DNA of 38,670 nt from Sulfurimonas sp. (GCA_027019335.1 JALUWV010000083.1:1-38670), one strand, 5' to 3'; numbered from the stretch's first letter, positions 17,701 to 26,220 are shown. The notes: a model not told the origin generated them from the letters alone. Numbers and translations: made by a program.

Positions 17701-17830
17701 TGAACTCCAGTTTGAAGAGCAACTCAAAAAACCAAAGATAGAGAAAGTGATAGAACCTGAAATAAATGAAAATGTTGCGCTGAAAGAACTAGAAGAAGAG
17801 TCAAAAAGCTTTATTCTGGATGATTGGTAG
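14789..17830 (+). CDS. mutS7: MutS family protein with C-terminal HNH nuclease (MutS7 type)
   Basis: The protein has 1013 residues. Domain I carries the mismatch-reading Phe-x-Glu motif (FYE, residues 45-47, within [12 protein letters not shown]). The connector, lever and clamp follow. The ATPase domain has Walker [10 protein letters not shown] (695-703) and Walker B LGDE (772-775). The C-terminal domain is an HNH endonuclease: zinc ligands C907, C910, C947 and H950, catalytic H918/H919, N942 and H951. MutL-independent MutS7 proteins with this layout are known from Epsilonproteobacteria, octocoral mitochondria and giant viruses. The fused nuclease is thought to replace MutL's nicking step. 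The sbcD frame begins within 20 bases of its stop, so mismatch or lesion recognition may be linked to SbcCD. All visible catalytic residues are intact. Confidence 0.93.
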   Translation: MKSSNYRDILNNKNKLLTQTYFDLQRHFEKKYGRDTVVFMEIGTFYEVYEINNDEEQIGKAKEIAELLNIQLTKKNKNIIENSAKNPLLAGVPAVSFERYLSRLIAQEKYTVIVVKQKGNPPNISRYVAQIVSPGTNFEHIVDSDENYIVSLLIDKYRGMYSVGYSAIDVTTGKTWMYETHSTSEDNAYALDEIFNLLNVHKTSEIVVTFLDGVDAQQHVVQYLEIAEHYHYSVNNKRPKIDFQNELFKEVYQIQSLLSPIEHLDLERSPMITESLAILIDFVIEHDYHIVQKMALPRLIDNRRFMYLGNNALEQMGVMSKDRKELTLLKMMDKSATAIGRRLLKERLLNPIMDKSELERRYTLIEKVSSHTRTLDEMMRGIYDLERLARRLNLSRLHPFEMNHVYDSMESVKELMGYIKKHKIQKTPFHESEVDEFLRDIRKSIDLDISRRFTNATVDENFLMEGVDEGIDTLVKENNIMLIAYEDIIEKIETLLTQEGVSSSNRLVSLGLLEKEGYYISLSKNRYTLIETAFKSHEDFREFSVKKLTNSVKITSAFTDTLSDKIMKNRRKIVVLVKERYIHLQALFQRRYALLFDRVISYVSDLDVGMSSSKIAQMYNHSRPTIVATKSDENFMQIMQLRHPLIEIQERGGIYVPNDIVMGSRDYMDLPHPTTVMLNVSVHDGHDVNGVLLYGINSSGKSSLMKSIGLATLMAQSGFFVAASAMKFSIFDSLFTRIVSKDNLAKGLSTFAVEMLELKNIFNRATVRSLVLGDEVSHGTETLSGVAIVASAIMKLAKTRCLFLFATHLHQLSTMQEITRLNNVVDLHLSVAYDEEKDKLLFNRILQEGSGSSIYGLEFAKSLHMDSEFLSEANAIRKRLSNDFDELELLVKKKKSKYNKELYVTKCIICGAMAEDVHHISQRSLADEAGFIGHFHKDNKHNLIPLCKEHHNKIHEGKLHVNGFVMTSKGLELQFEEQLKKPKIEKVIEPEINENVALKELEEESKSFILDDW

Positions 17831-17846
17831 AAAAAGGAAAAAACGA

Positions 17847-19055
17847 GTGAATATACTCCATACATCAGACTGGCATTTAGGTCAGAGTTTTAAAAATCGT
17901 TCAAGAGAAGCGGAGCATCAAGGCTTTTTGAGTTGGTTACTTCAAGTGATAGAAGAGCAAGATATCGATGTCCTTATCGTAGCAGGGGATATTTTTGATA
18001 CCTCAAACCCTCCTAATTATGCACTGAAAATGTATCATAATTTTTTAGCAGATATTATCAAAACGCAATGTAGAGACATCGTGATAGTAGCAGGCAATCA
18101 TGATAGTATCTCTACACTTGAAGTCTCTAAAGATTTGTTAAAGTCCTTAAATGTGCATGTGGTTGCAAGCGGTGAAAATCAAGAGGAAGGCATAGTCCAA
18201 ATCCTCAAAGATGATAAGCTAAAAGCTATTGTTTGCGCTGTGCCATACCTTAGAGATAGAGTTTTACGAAATGCCAATGAGAGTAAATCTTCCATAGAAG
18301 TTGAAAACGAGTTACGAGAGGGTATGAAAACTTACTATAAAAGTATTTATGACAAAGCAAAAGAGATATCTGGTGAAGTTCCTGTGATTGCTACGGGACA
18401 TTTTACAACGACAGGTGCCTCTATAAGTCCCGATTCTGAGCGAGATATTTATATAGGGAAACTGCAAAATATTGATAGTGATATGCTAAGAGGATTTGAT
18501 TATGTTGCGATGGGGCATATTCATAAACCTCAAAAGATTTCGCAACAAAATACGCTTCGCTATTCGGGTTCGCCCATACCTTTGAGCTTTTCAGAAGCGA
18601 ACAATCAAAAAAGTGTTGTGTTAGTAAAATTTGTAGATGCTGAAGTAAAAGTGGATACTTTAGATATTCCACTCTTTAAAAAGCTTTACAGATTGCATGG
18701 TAATTTTGAAGAGATACAGACAAAAATCGAAGCGATAGCAGACCTAGCAAATCCACCTTTTGTAGAAATACTCCTCAAAGATAGTGAAATTCTCAATTAT
18801 GACATCAATGATTTTATCTATCAATCCAATCAAGCTGGGGTAGATATACTTATGCTAAAAAGGGAAAAAGAGATACAAGAGAGAGGTTTAGCGATAGAAG
18901 ATGAAAGCATAACTTTACGTGAACTTGACCCTTTAGATATATTTGATAAACGTTTAGAAGGTGAAGCGCATCTGAATGTCGATACAGCAATGAAACAAAA
19001 TCTACAAGCCCTATATGCTCAAGTCTTAGAGGAGTGTCAAAATGAAGATAATTAG
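17847..19055 (+). CDS. sbcD: SbcD exonuclease (Mre11 family)
   Basis: The protein has 402 residues. It has the calcineurin-like phosphoesterase motifs of the Mre11/SbcD nuclease in order: HTSDWHLGQ near the start, VAGDIFD, VAGNHD, ATGHFT and AMGHIHKPQ. Together they hold the two-metal site. With SbcC it forms the SbcCD complex, an ATP-dependent double-strand exonuclease and hairpin endonuclease. I chose GTG at 17847 because it gives the family start VNILHTSDWHLG and has AAGGA nine bases upstream. An ATG at 17820 would overlap the mutS stop, has no ribosome site and adds a basic tail. The 3' end overlaps sbcC by 14 bases. Confidence 0.93.
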   Translation: MNILHTSDWHLGQSFKNRSREAEHQGFLSWLLQVIEEQDIDVLIVAGDIFDTSNPPNYALKMYHNFLADIIKTQCRDIVIVAGNHDSISTLEVSKDLLKSLNVHVVASGENQEEGIVQILKDDKLKAIVCAVPYLRDRVLRNANESKSSIEVENELREGMKTYYKSIYDKAKEISGEVPVIATGHFTTTGASISPDSERDIYIGKLQNIDSDMLRGFDYVAMGHIHKPQKISQQNTLRYSGSPIPLSFSEANNQKSVVLVKFVDAEVKVDTLDIPLFKKLYRLHGNFEEIQTKIEAIADLANPPFVEILLKDSEILNYDINDFIYQSNQAGVDILMLKREKEIQERGLAIEDESITLRELDPLDIFDKRLEGEAHLNVDTAMKQNLQALYAQVLEECQNEDN

Positions 19056-22000
19056 TGTAACTATCCAAAATCTCAACTCCATCAGAGGAAAACATATACT
19101 AGACTTTGAAAAGAGCTTTGCTAAGCATGGACTCTTTTTACTTACAGGCGATACAGGGTCTGGTAAAACGACTATCTTAGATGCGATTAGTGTCGCACTC
19201 TATGGTGAAACACCTCGATTGAAATCAAAATCTGAACTTGAACAACTCATAGCAATCGGAACAAAAGAGAGTCTTGCAGAAGTAGAGTTTGTGGTCGATA
19301 AAGTTTTATATAAAAGTAGTTGGAAAATCAACATTGCAAGAACGGGAACTATCAATAAAGCCAAAAGAGAACTGAGTAAATATGATGGGAGTGACTTTGA
19401 GATAATAACATCTGCGACAAGGGGTTTTAACAACAAAATAGAAGAGATAACAAATCTCAATTTTGATAGATTTTCAAAAACAGTCATGTTAGCACAAGGT
19501 TCATTTGATGCATTTTTACAAGCAAAAGATAGTGAAAAGTCAGACTTACTAGAAAAAATTACAGGCACTCAAATATACCAAAAAATCTCTCAAAGAGTCT
19601 ATGAAAAACATAAACAAGAGAGCCATAAGCTAACACTTTTAAGTGCAAAAATAGATGAATCTAAGATACTTGTAGATGAAGTTGTTAAAGAAAAAAAGAG
19701 TGAGATACAGCATTTAAAAAAAGAGAGTGATAGTGTACTCCAAGAGCTAAAAGCATTACAAAACAGCATAAAAACTGTTGAAAACAGAGCAAAGTATCAA
19801 AAAACACTAGAGACTTTAAGAGAAAAAAAATCTGATTTGACTCTCCAAAAAATTGCATTTAAAGAGGATGATAAAAGATTAGAAAGAACGCTTAAAGCGA
19901 AAGAAATTTACACACAGATTTTGCAAGAGAAAGCTCTTGTAAAAGATTTGCAAGAGAAAAAGATGAGTATAGATGAACTCACAGAAGAAAAATCACAACT
20001 GGCAAATGAATTAGATGTGCTGAGAGAAAAACAAACGCAAAGTGATACAAATTTAGCACTATTTAAAGTCTTAGAAAAATCCAAATTCGAAGCTATTGAG
20101 CATGCACAAGAGCTGTTGATAAATCATTCAAACAAAGAGAATATTGTAAAGGCAAGCTATATAGAACTCAAAGAAAAAGAGAAAGCATTTGCTCTTTCTT
20201 TAAAAAATCAGGATGAAGCTACTCAGAAAAAAAAGGGCTTGCAAGAGTCTGTTGTAGCATTGGATAAATCCTTATCAAGTTTAGTAGCATTAGATACAAG
20301 AGATAACGATACACTTTTTAAAGAAAAAAATAGCATTGAAAATAAAATAAAATCTATAAAAACATTTATGCAATTAGAAGCAGATAAAGTAAAACAGATG
20401 CATATAATTGAAGTGTTAGAACTTTCTGTTGCATCGCAAAATAATAAGTTGTTAGAAACGAATAAAGAAAAAGAAGAAGTTTTAGATGAGATAGAGACAC
20501 TAGAGGGCTTAACGCTTGCTGCACTTTCTATCAAAAACTATGAAGAGCATAGAAAGAGTTTAAAAGCAGATGAAAGGTGTCCTCTTTGTGGCTCTTATGA
20601 ACATCCATTTTTAATTGATATGCCAAAATTTGATGATAGCATTTCAAGTGATTTAGCCGTGGCTAAGGCTCATTTAAAAACTTTAGAATCAAAAATAAAA
20701 AAAGATGAAAAAGCAATACAGAAAAATAGAGTAGCCTTAGAAGTCGCTAAATCAGGCATAAACACACTACAAGAGAGTTTGGAAAAATTAGATATAGATG
20801 TAAGTGAAAAAAAAGATGTTTTAGAAGAAGAGTTAAAGGCAATTGCACTTGAGATACAAAACAATAACTTGGTGCAAGAGTATAAAGAGAAAAGTGTCAA
20901 GTTAGCACATGATAGGGAACTTTTAGAAAACAACCTTGCAAACGCTGTAAAAGAGAGTGATGCCTTAAAAGTTGCAATAGAGAGAATCAAAGAAAGTATA
21001 CAAAAATTAGAGCAGGAAACTTTAGAGATAAGCACGAGTGTAGAAGAACTCCTTGAGGATAAAACAGTAGATGTTGCTAAAAAAGAGTTAGAAGCAGAAT
21101 CCTCAAAGCTCAATAAAGAAAAAGAGAGTTTAAAATTATCACTAGATACTCTCCATAACAAACTAACAATCAATCAAACAACGATGCAAAATCATATAAT
21201 AAGTAGAGAGGATTTCAATCAAAAACTTCTAAGTATTCAAAAGAGAATAGAAAAACTTTTAGAAGAAAAGAATTTTAGAAATAGAGAGGAAGTTTTATCT
21301 GCATATATCAAAGACGAAGTAAGAGTCAAAGAACTACAAAGCCAAAAGAAATCTCTTGAAGAGAAGACGATAGAGATAGAGACTCTTTTAAAATCTACAC
21401 AAGAGAGTTTAGCGTTTGAACTTAAAAAAGAACTCACATCTATAAAGTCACTAGAGGAATTATCTCAAGATGAAAAAGAGTTAACACTTCAAAGAGATAT
21501 GATAAACACAGAAGCAACAGTGATAGAAGAAGTACTCAAACAGAGTGATGAGATAAAAAATGAGCAAGTTAAAATCCTTCAAGAGATAGAAGTTCAAAAG
21601 AATAGCTTACTCCCTTGGGAGATTCTTAACAAATTGATTGGTTCCGCATCGGGAGCGGTATATCAAAAATTTGTACAGAACTTAACATTAGGACATCTTT
21701 TAACTTTAGCCAATAAACATCTTTCATACCTCTCTGATAGATACACTTTAGTCAAAACAGATAATGAAAAACTTGATTTATCGATAGTAGATGCTTACTA
21801 TATAGATGTAAAAAGGGGTGTCAATACACTCTCCGGTGGCGAGAGGTTTTTAGTGAGTTTGTCTTTAGCCTTAGGATTATCAGACCTCGTAAATGACAAG
21901 ATAAAAGTAGATTCTCTCTTCTTGGATGAAGGTTTTGGAACACTCGATGAAGCGAGCCTTAATATGGCAATAGTAGCTTTAGAAAAACTCCATGCAAAAG

Positions 22001-22113
22001 GAAAACTTATAGGCATTATCTCTCATGTGTCACTTTTAAAAGATAGAATATATGCGCAAATTCAACTTAAAAAGAAGAGTGGTGGGAGTAGTGATATAGT
22101 TGTGATTTCGTAA
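19042..22113 (+). CDS. sbcC: SbcC ATPase (Rad50 family)
   Basis: The protein has 1023 residues, a normal length for SbcC. The N-terminal half-ATPase has Walker A GDTGSGKTT (36-44) and the Q-loop region MLAQGSFDAFLQAK. Two long coiled-coil arms flank the zinc hook CPLCGSYEHP (C513, C516), which lets two SbcC subunits dimerise. The C-terminal half-ATPase has the signature LSGGE (930-934) and Walker B SLFLDEGFG with D962 and E963. It partners the SbcD encoded just upstream. Arm composition is Glu/Lys/Leu-rich as expected. An intrinsic terminator follows about 18 bp after the stop. Confidence 0.95.
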   Translation: MKIISVTIQNLNSIRGKHILDFEKSFAKHGLFLLTGDTGSGKTTILDAISVALYGETPRLKSKSELEQLIAIGTKESLAEVEFVVDKVLYKSSWKINIARTGTINKAKRELSKYDGSDFEIITSATRGFNNKIEEITNLNFDRFSKTVMLAQGSFDAFLQAKDSEKSDLLEKITGTQIYQKISQRVYEKHKQESHKLTLLSAKIDESKILVDEVVKEKKSEIQHLKKESDSVLQELKALQNSIKTVENRAKYQKTLETLREKKSDLTLQKIAFKEDDKRLERTLKAKEIYTQILQEKALVKDLQEKKMSIDELTEEKSQLANELDVLREKQTQSDTNLALFKVLEKSKFEAIEHAQELLINHSNKENIVKASYIELKEKEKAFALSLKNQDEATQKKKGLQESVVALDKSLSSLVALDTRDNDTLFKEKNSIENKIKSIKTFMQLEADKVKQMHIIEVLELSVASQNNKLLETNKEKEEVLDEIETLEGLTLAALSIKNYEEHRKSLKADERCPLCGSYEHPFLIDMPKFDDSISSDLAVAKAHLKTLESKIKKDEKAIQKNRVALEVAKSGINTLQESLEKLDIDVSEKKDVLEEELKAIALEIQNNNLVQEYKEKSVKLAHDRELLENNLANAVKESDALKVAIERIKESIQKLEQETLEISTSVEELLEDKTVDVAKKELEAESSKLNKEKESLKLSLDTLHNKLTINQTTMQNHIISREDFNQKLLSIQKRIEKLLEEKNFRNREEVLSAYIKDEVRVKELQSQKKSLEEKTIEIETLLKSTQESLAFELKKELTSIKSLEELSQDEKELTLQRDMINTEATVIEEVLKQSDEIKNEQVKILQEIEVQKNSLLPWEILNKLIGSASGAVYQKFVQNLTLGHLLTLANKHLSYLSDRYTLVKTDNEKLDLSIVDAYYIDVKRGVNTLSGGERFLVSLSLALGLSDLVNDKIKVDSLFLDEGFGTLDEASLNMAIVALEKLHAKGKLIGIISHVSLLKDRIYAQIQLKKKSGGSSDIVVIS

Positions 22114-22131
22114 AGTTTGAGGGAGAAAGCT

Positions 22132-22155
22132 ATTCCCCTTAAAAAGGGGAATTTT
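22132..22155. terminator. Intrinsic terminator between convergent sbcC and rpsR
   Basis: A perfect nine-bp stem (ATTCCCCTT and AAGGGGAAT) with an AAA loop at 22141-22143 is followed by TTT on the + strand. It lies between two convergent stops (22113 and 22162) and may serve both directions, although the U tract is short on both strands. Confidence 0.75.
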
Positions 22156-22161
22156 GAAAAC

Positions 22162-22425
22162 CTATCTTAGGTTTTCGAATGGTTGTGTAACGATTTGCTT
22201 ACGAGTTACAGTGTATGGAACTAGAGCAGCTGCACGAGCACGTTTGATAACTACTGAAATCATATCTTGGTGACGTTTACAGTTTCCTGTTAAACGACGT
22301 GGCATGATTTTGTATCTTTCTGAAAGAGAGAAACGTAACGCACCTACATCTTTATAATCCATGAAGTCAACTTTTGCTTCACAGTACTTACAGTATCTTT
22401 TTTTATATTTTCTTTTTTCTGACAT
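22162..22425 (-). CDS. rpsR: 30S ribosomal protein S18
   Basis: The protein has 87 residues. The S18 core [18 protein letters not shown] and [12 protein letters not shown] is clear. This is the zinc-ribbon (C+) form, with C12, C15, C49 and H52 placed to bind one zinc ion; many S18 paralogues lack these residues. It is the third gene of the conserved rpsF-ssb-rpsR operon. Confidence 0.97.
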   Translation of the reverse strand: MSEKRKYKKRYCKYCEAKVDFMDYKDVGALRFSLSERYKIMPRRLTGNCKRHQDMISVVIKRARAAALVPYTVTRKQIVTQPFENLR

Positions 22426-22452
22426 GTTATATCCTTTATTTATAATCTATTT

Positions 22453-23037
22453 CTAAAATGGAATTTCATCTTCATCAATATCAATCACAGGTACTGAGTT
22501 ACTACTTGGCATCTCACGACTTTGCGTGTTTGCTTGGTTGTTGTAACTTTCTTGCTGTGGCTGATAACTCTGTTGTTGCTGTTGTGCAGGTTGTTGGTAA
22601 CTTTGCTGTTGTGCTGGTGCTTGATAGCTTTGTTGTTGCCCTTGTGCAGGTGCATTATAACTATCTTGCCCACCATTTTGTGCTTGGTTATTGTACCCAC
22701 CCTCAGGATTACTCCCTTTAGAGTCGAGCATTTGCATTGTTGCAACTGTTACAGAGTGCTTTGATCGTTTTTGTCCACTTTGGTCTACCCATGAATCAAG
22801 TTTCAATCGTCCTTCTACAAGGATTTTACTTCCTTTACGAAGGTATTGGTTAGCAACTTCAGCACTTCTACCAAAAAAGGCAATATCTACAAAACAAACT
22901 TCCTCTTTCTTTTCACCATTTTGAGTGAATTTGTGGCTTGTTGCGATAGCGGTATTTGCTATTCCCATTCCTGCCTGAGAGTATCTGAGTTCGATGTCAC
23001 GTGTGAGGTTCCCAACTAAAATGATTTTATTGAACAT
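22453..23037 (-). CDS. ssb: Single-stranded DNA-binding protein
   Basis: The protein has 194 residues. The N-terminal OB fold (1-110) shows MFNKIILVGNLTRDIELRY and LVEGRLKLDSWVDQSGQKRS. A Gln/Tyr/Ala-rich disordered linker (about 115-180) has repeated QQSYQ and PAQQQ blocks. The acidic tip DEDEIPF (188-194) recruits repair and replication partners. The gene lies between rpsF and rpsR, the usual order. Confidence 0.97.
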   Translation of the reverse strand: MFNKIILVGNLTRDIELRYSQAGMGIANTAIATSHKFTQNGEKKEEVCFVDIAFFGRSAEVANQYLRKGSKILVEGRLKLDSWVDQSGQKRSKHSVTVATMQMLDSKGSNPEGGYNNQAQNGGQDSYNAPAQGQQQSYQAPAQQQSYQQPAQQQQQSYQPQQESYNNQANTQSREMPSSNSVPVIDIDEDEIPF

Positions 23038-23067
23038 GAATTTTCCTTACAATTTTACGTTTGCTAA

Positions 23068-23541
23068 TTATTCAGCTGCCGCTTCAGTTGTTTCAGTTTC
23101 AGCTGCTACTTCTGTTGCTGGAGCTTCTGCTTCTACCGCTGGTTCTTCAGCTACTGGAGCTGCTTCTTCTACTGCTGGAGTTTCAGTTACTTTTGGAGTT
23201 TCTGATGCTTTTTTTGCTTTCTCTACAAGAGAGTTAAACGCAGCAATTTCACGATTTGTATCGTACTTGATAGTTACAAAACGAAGTAAATCTTCGTTAA
23301 TACGGAAACGTCTCTCAATTTCAGAGATTGCAGCAGGTGCAATTGTGTAATAGATTACATGGAAATAACCACGTTCGTTTTTGTTGATAGGGTAAGCTAA
23401 TTTTCTCATTCCCATAGGACTTGTAGCGGCGATTTCTCCACCGTTTGAAGTGATTACTTCTTCAACAGCTTTGATGCTTGCATTGATTTCTTCTGCAGTA
23501 AATGTAGGTTTTACGATTACTAGGTTTTCGTAGTTTCTCAT
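23068..23541 (-). CDS. rpsF: 30S ribosomal protein S6 with long acidic tail
   Basis: The protein has 157 residues. The S6 fold (1-105) is clear: RNYENLVIVKPTFTAEEI, MGMRKLAYPINKNERGYFHV and RFRINEDLLRFVTIKYD. About 40 further residues form an Ala/Glu/Pro/Thr-rich acidic tail, longer than in E. coli S6. S6 pairs with S18 on 16S rRNA. AGGAG lies eight bases upstream of the ATG. The leader of about 90 bases may hold autoregulatory structure. Confidence 0.97.
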   Translation of the reverse strand: MRNYENLVIVKPTFTAEEINASIKAVEEVITSNGGEIAATSPMGMRKLAYPINKNERGYFHVIYYTIAPAAISEIERRFRINEDLLRFVTIKYDTNREIAAFNSLVEKAKKASETPKVTETPAVEEAAPVAEEPAVEAEAPATEVAAETETTEAAAE

Positions 23542-23566
23542 ATAATATGATCTCCTCTTGGTATTT

Positions 23567-23616
23567 GCCTCAATGGCGTTTGTTTCCCCTTTGGATCTAA
23601 ATATGACTCAATGTCA
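23567..23616 (-). promoter_or_regulatory. Paired small hairpins in the rpsF leader
   Basis: In the minus-strand leader RNA, TGACATTGAGTCA (23616-23604) and GCCATTGAGGC (23577-23567) each form a three- to four-bp stem closed over the same ATTGA loop. S6 operon leaders are known in many bacteria to bind the S6-S18 dimer. The link to these hairpins is inference. Confidence 0.3.
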
Positions 23617-23636
23617 CAAAGAGAAAGGAACTCGCG

Positions 23637-23642
23637 ATTATA
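23637..23642 (-). promoter_or_regulatory. Probable -10 box of rpsF-ssb-rpsR
   Basis: TATAAT on the minus strand, within TCTATATAATCGCG, places a start site near 23630 and a leader of about 90 bases before the S6 ATG. Confidence 0.55.
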
Positions 23643-23682
23643 TAGAAAAAGAGCTTAAAAGTATATTTAACTAACTTTTCGC

Positions 23683-23688
23683 TATAGT
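23683..23688 (+). promoter_or_regulatory. -10 box that may give a leaderless transcript
   Basis: TATAGT ends only seven bases before the A of the ATG at 23696. No ribosome-binding sequence lies between, so a transcript from this box would begin at or next to the start codon. Confidence 0.4.
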
Positions 23689-23695
23689 TGCATTT

Positions 23696-24709
23696 ATGGC
23701 AAAGAAAAAAGTAAAAAAAACAAAGAAAGCTCACAAAACTCATAAGAGAAACAAGAGTTCAAAAATTCTTTTATACACCGCATGGATACTCGCAATAATT
23801 GCTACTTTTTTAAGTATTACACTTATATGGTACTTTTTTTGGCATATGGATAAACCAAAAGTAGAGGTAAAAAAAGAGAAACTCTATACAAAACCTTTGA
23901 AACAAGAACTCCCTAAAAGTGTCAATAAACAGCTCAAAGAGCTTCTGAAAAAAGAGAAGCAAAAAGTAGTAAAAAAAGAAGATTTACCTGCTTCCCATGA
24001 GCTTGATTTTAAAGAAAATGCAAAGGTTTTAAAACCTATTCCTAGACCTATTAGAGTCTCTCAAAAAAAGCCTAAATTGGCGATTATCATTGACGATGTG
24101 GCAACACAGGGGCATGTAAATGCTATCAACAAACTGCATTTAGTTTTAACAAAATCTTTTTTACCCCCGCGTGCAGCCCGCCCACATACTCCAGAACTCG
24201 CACGAAAAGAGAAGTTTTATATGGTACATTTACCACTTGAAGCACAAAACTTTCATGCCGAAGAGCCAAATACATTGCGCGTATCTGATTCGGAGCAGAA
24301 AATATATAAACGCATAGATACGATTCAAAAATGGTTTCCTCGTGTGCATTTTATTAACAACCATACGGGGAGTAAATTTACTTCTAATGAACTTGCAATG
24401 AACAGATTGATTTATGCTTTAGAAAAACATCATATTCACTTTATAGATAGCCGAACAATCGCTTCGACAAAAGCCCCTAAGGTTTTAAAAAATATGGGCT
24501 TACCCTATGTGCATAGAGATATATTTTTAGACCATCACATGGATGTTGCTTATGTCAAAGAACAAATCAAAAAAGCAGTAGCCTATGCAAAAAAACATAA
24601 AACAGCCATAGCGATAGGGCATCCACACCCTAACACGTTAGAAGCTTTACGCGAATCGAAGGCACTTTTAAAAGAGGTTGACCTTGTGTATGTTAGAGAG
24701 GTTTACTAA
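23696..24709 (+). CDS. Divergent polysaccharide deacetylase (YibQ/DUF610 family)
   Basis: The protein has 337 residues. A very basic Lys-rich cytoplasmic tail (1-23) precedes one membrane segment (about 25-48), then a linker and the divergent deacetylase domain (about 125-337). The domain shows KLAIIIDDVATQG, FYMVHLPLEAQNFH, FINNHTGSKFTSN, FIDSRTIAST and AIAIGHPHPNTLEAL. The His and Asp residues fit a metal site of the NodB-like fold. Related proteins are thought to act in the periplasm on polysaccharide or envelope components. It lies three bases before dprA, so the two are co-transcribed. Confidence 0.85.
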   Translation: MAKKKVKKTKKAHKTHKRNKSSKILLYTAWILAIIATFLSITLIWYFFWHMDKPKVEVKKEKLYTKPLKQELPKSVNKQLKELLKKEKQKVVKKEDLPASHELDFKENAKVLKPIPRPIRVSQKKPKLAIIIDDVATQGHVNAINKLHLVLTKSFLPPRAARPHTPELARKEKFYMVHLPLEAQNFHAEEPNTLRVSDSEQKIYKRIDTIQKWFPRVHFINNHTGSKFTSNELAMNRLIYALEKHHIHFIDSRTIASTKAPKVLKNMGLPYVHRDIFLDHHMDVAYVKEQIKKAVAYAKKHKTAIAIGHPHPNTLEALRESKALLKEVDLVYVREVY

Positions 24710-24712
24710 AAA

Positions 24713-25498
24713 ATGAAACGACTGGAAGAGGAAATCGTAGCACTTCAAGCGATGAAAAAATACCCAAAAGAGTTGTATGTCTCAGGCAATGCAGCACTTT
24801 TAGAGCGTAAAAAAGTCTCCATAGTAGGTGCGAGAAAAACATCCAAATACACACGAGAACTTACACATAAACTAAGTTTAGCTTTAGCCAATGTTGGAGT
24901 TTGTGTTGTGAGTGGTGGGGCGATGGGTGTTGATGCTGTGGCACATTTGGGAGCTGGGAGTCATAACACCATTGCCGTCCTACCCTGTGGGATAAACATA
25001 AAATACCCCGCAGTCAATAAAAATCTTTTAAATGACATTGAGCGAGATGGTTTGCTTATAAGTCAGTTTTCACCTAATTTTCGTGCAACTCCTTGGAGTT
25101 TTGTTTCGCGAAATGAAATAGTGGTCGCCTTGGGTAAAGTGCTTGTTGTCGCTGAAGCAGAACTAGGCAGTGGGAGTATGCGAAGTATTGAGTTTGCGTT
25201 AAAAATGGGCAAGGAAATTTTTGTTTTTCCTCATAGGCTAGGGGAGAGTAGTGCGACAAATGAACTGTTACAAAAGAAAAAAGCAGAAGTTATTTACGAT
25301 ATAGATGCTTTTGTCTCTCGTTTTGGCATGCTAGAAAAGCAAGAAATAGTAGAAGATGAATTTTACCTCTTTTGTAAAACAACACCGACATATGATGTAG
25401 CCTTAGCAAAGTTTCCACAGAGAGTTTTTGAAGCAGAACTTAGTGGCGAGATAGAGATAAAAAATGGAAAAGTTTTTCTTCTAATTGGCAGGTTGTAA
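24713..25498 (+). CDS. dprA: DprA/Smf DNA-processing protein
   Basis: The protein has 261 residues. The Rossmann-like DprA core is visible: KKVSIVGARKTSKYTREL, VVSGGAMGVDAVAHLGA, TIAVLPCGINIKYPAVN, SQFSPNFRATPWSFVSRNEI and GSGSMRSIEFAL. DprA loads RecA on incoming single strands in natural transformation. It is shorter than the E. coli or Streptococcus proteins and lacks an N-terminal SAM-like domain. The 3' end overlaps the convergent TetR gene by 18 bases. Confidence 0.92.
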   Translation: MKRLEEEIVALQAMKKYPKELYVSGNAALLERKKVSIVGARKTSKYTRELTHKLSLALANVGVCVVSGGAMGVDAVAHLGAGSHNTIAVLPCGINIKYPAVNKNLLNDIERDGLLISQFSPNFRATPWSFVSRNEIVVALGKVLVVAEAELGSGSMRSIEFALKMGKEIFVFPHRLGESSATNELLQKKKAEVIYDIDAFVSRFGMLEKQEIVEDEFYLFCKTTPTYDVALAKFPQRVFEAELSGEIEIKNGKVFLLIGRL

Positions 25499-26140
25499 AA
25501 ATTTATTGAGTAGAGGGATGGTAGAGATGATTTTGACTTTATTTGCTACCATTCCAGTCAAAAGAGTTTCAAAAAGAGTGTCATATATCTTTTCATATAC
25601 ATCTGCTACATCCATAAAGCCATCGATTATAAGTGAAGATATCCCATGCATTGTTGACCAAATAACGATGGCTTGTTGGTAGCTATCTTCTTTTTTTAAA
25701 AGACCTTGCTGTTGTCCATCTTTTACCGTTTTTTGTAGTGCTGCAAAACCACTGCAATCTTCATCTTTTATGCTGAGTAACGCTTCACGTATATGTGCAT
25801 ATTTTTTTCCAAATAAAAGTCTGTAAAGATTTGGGTTAGTTCTTGCAAACTCGATATAAAGTTTCCCTGTAAGATAAAATCTATCAACTAGTGCTTTACT
25901 TTCATTTTTCAAATAGGGTGTAGTTTCTAAGTCAAACTTATCAAATCCCTTTTCTATAATGGTTTCAATGAGTGCATCTTTGTTCTTAAAATGTTTGTAA
26001 ATGGCAGAACGAGAAGTGCCTGTTGCATCTGAAAGAACTTTAAGTGTGAGTTTTTCAGTATCTTCTTTCGCGATAAAATCCATAGCAATGCTAATGAACT
26101 CCTCTTTGAGGTTTCCATGATGATAGTCGTGTTTAATCAT
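25481..26140 (-). CDS. TetR/AcrR-family repressor
   Basis: The protein has 219 residues. The N-terminal helix-turn-helix is clear: FISIAMDFIAKEDTEKLTLK, then VLSDATGTSRSAIYKHFKNK. The rest is a helical ligand-binding domain with DEDCSGFAALQKTVKDG and VIWSTMHGISSLIIDGFMD. The gene is transcribed away from a LolA-like/OMP/MMPL operon, with a double palindrome in the shared 96-bp gap. It most likely represses itself and that exporter until a ligand binds. The ligand is unknown. Confidence 0.93.
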   Translation of the reverse strand: MIKHDYHHGNLKEEFISIAMDFIAKEDTEKLTLKVLSDATGTSRSAIYKHFKNKDALIETIIEKGFDKFDLETTPYLKNESKALVDRFYLTGKLYIEFARTNPNLYRLLFGKKYAHIREALLSIKDEDCSGFAALQKTVKDGQQQGLLKKEDSYQQAIVIWSTMHGISSLIIDGFMDVADVYEKIYDTLFETLLTGMVANKVKIISTIPLLNKFLQPAN

Positions 26141-26160
26141 AAGTGCAATTTTATCATAAT

Positions 26161-26220
26161 TTTTTAAGTGAACAATGTTTACATTTAAGTTTTCTTATGT
26201 TAACATTGTTCACTTAAAAA
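26161..26220. promoter_or_regulatory. Double TetR-type operator in the divergent promoter
   Basis: Two 15-bp palindromes of form GTNAACANTGTTNAC occupy 26168-26182 and 26199-26213, with centres 31 bp apart, about three helical turns. They sit inside a larger inverted repeat with arms 26161-26184 and 26197-26220, which match at 23 of 24 positions around a 12-bp spacer. TATGTT at 26196-26201 could be the -10 of the + operon. TATGAT (minus strand, 26153-26158) could be that of tetR. Either would be covered or flanked by bound repressor. Confidence 0.75.

Noticed and set aside
17820..17846. ATG start for sbcD overlapping the mutS7 stop
   Set aside because: It has no ribosome site and adds nine basic residues. 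GTG 17847 has AAGGA at a good distance and matches family starts.
20670..21173. Minus-strand frames within the SbcC coiled coil
   Set aside because: Ser/Leu/Phe-rich products typical of antisense translation of Glu/Lys-rich coiled coils.
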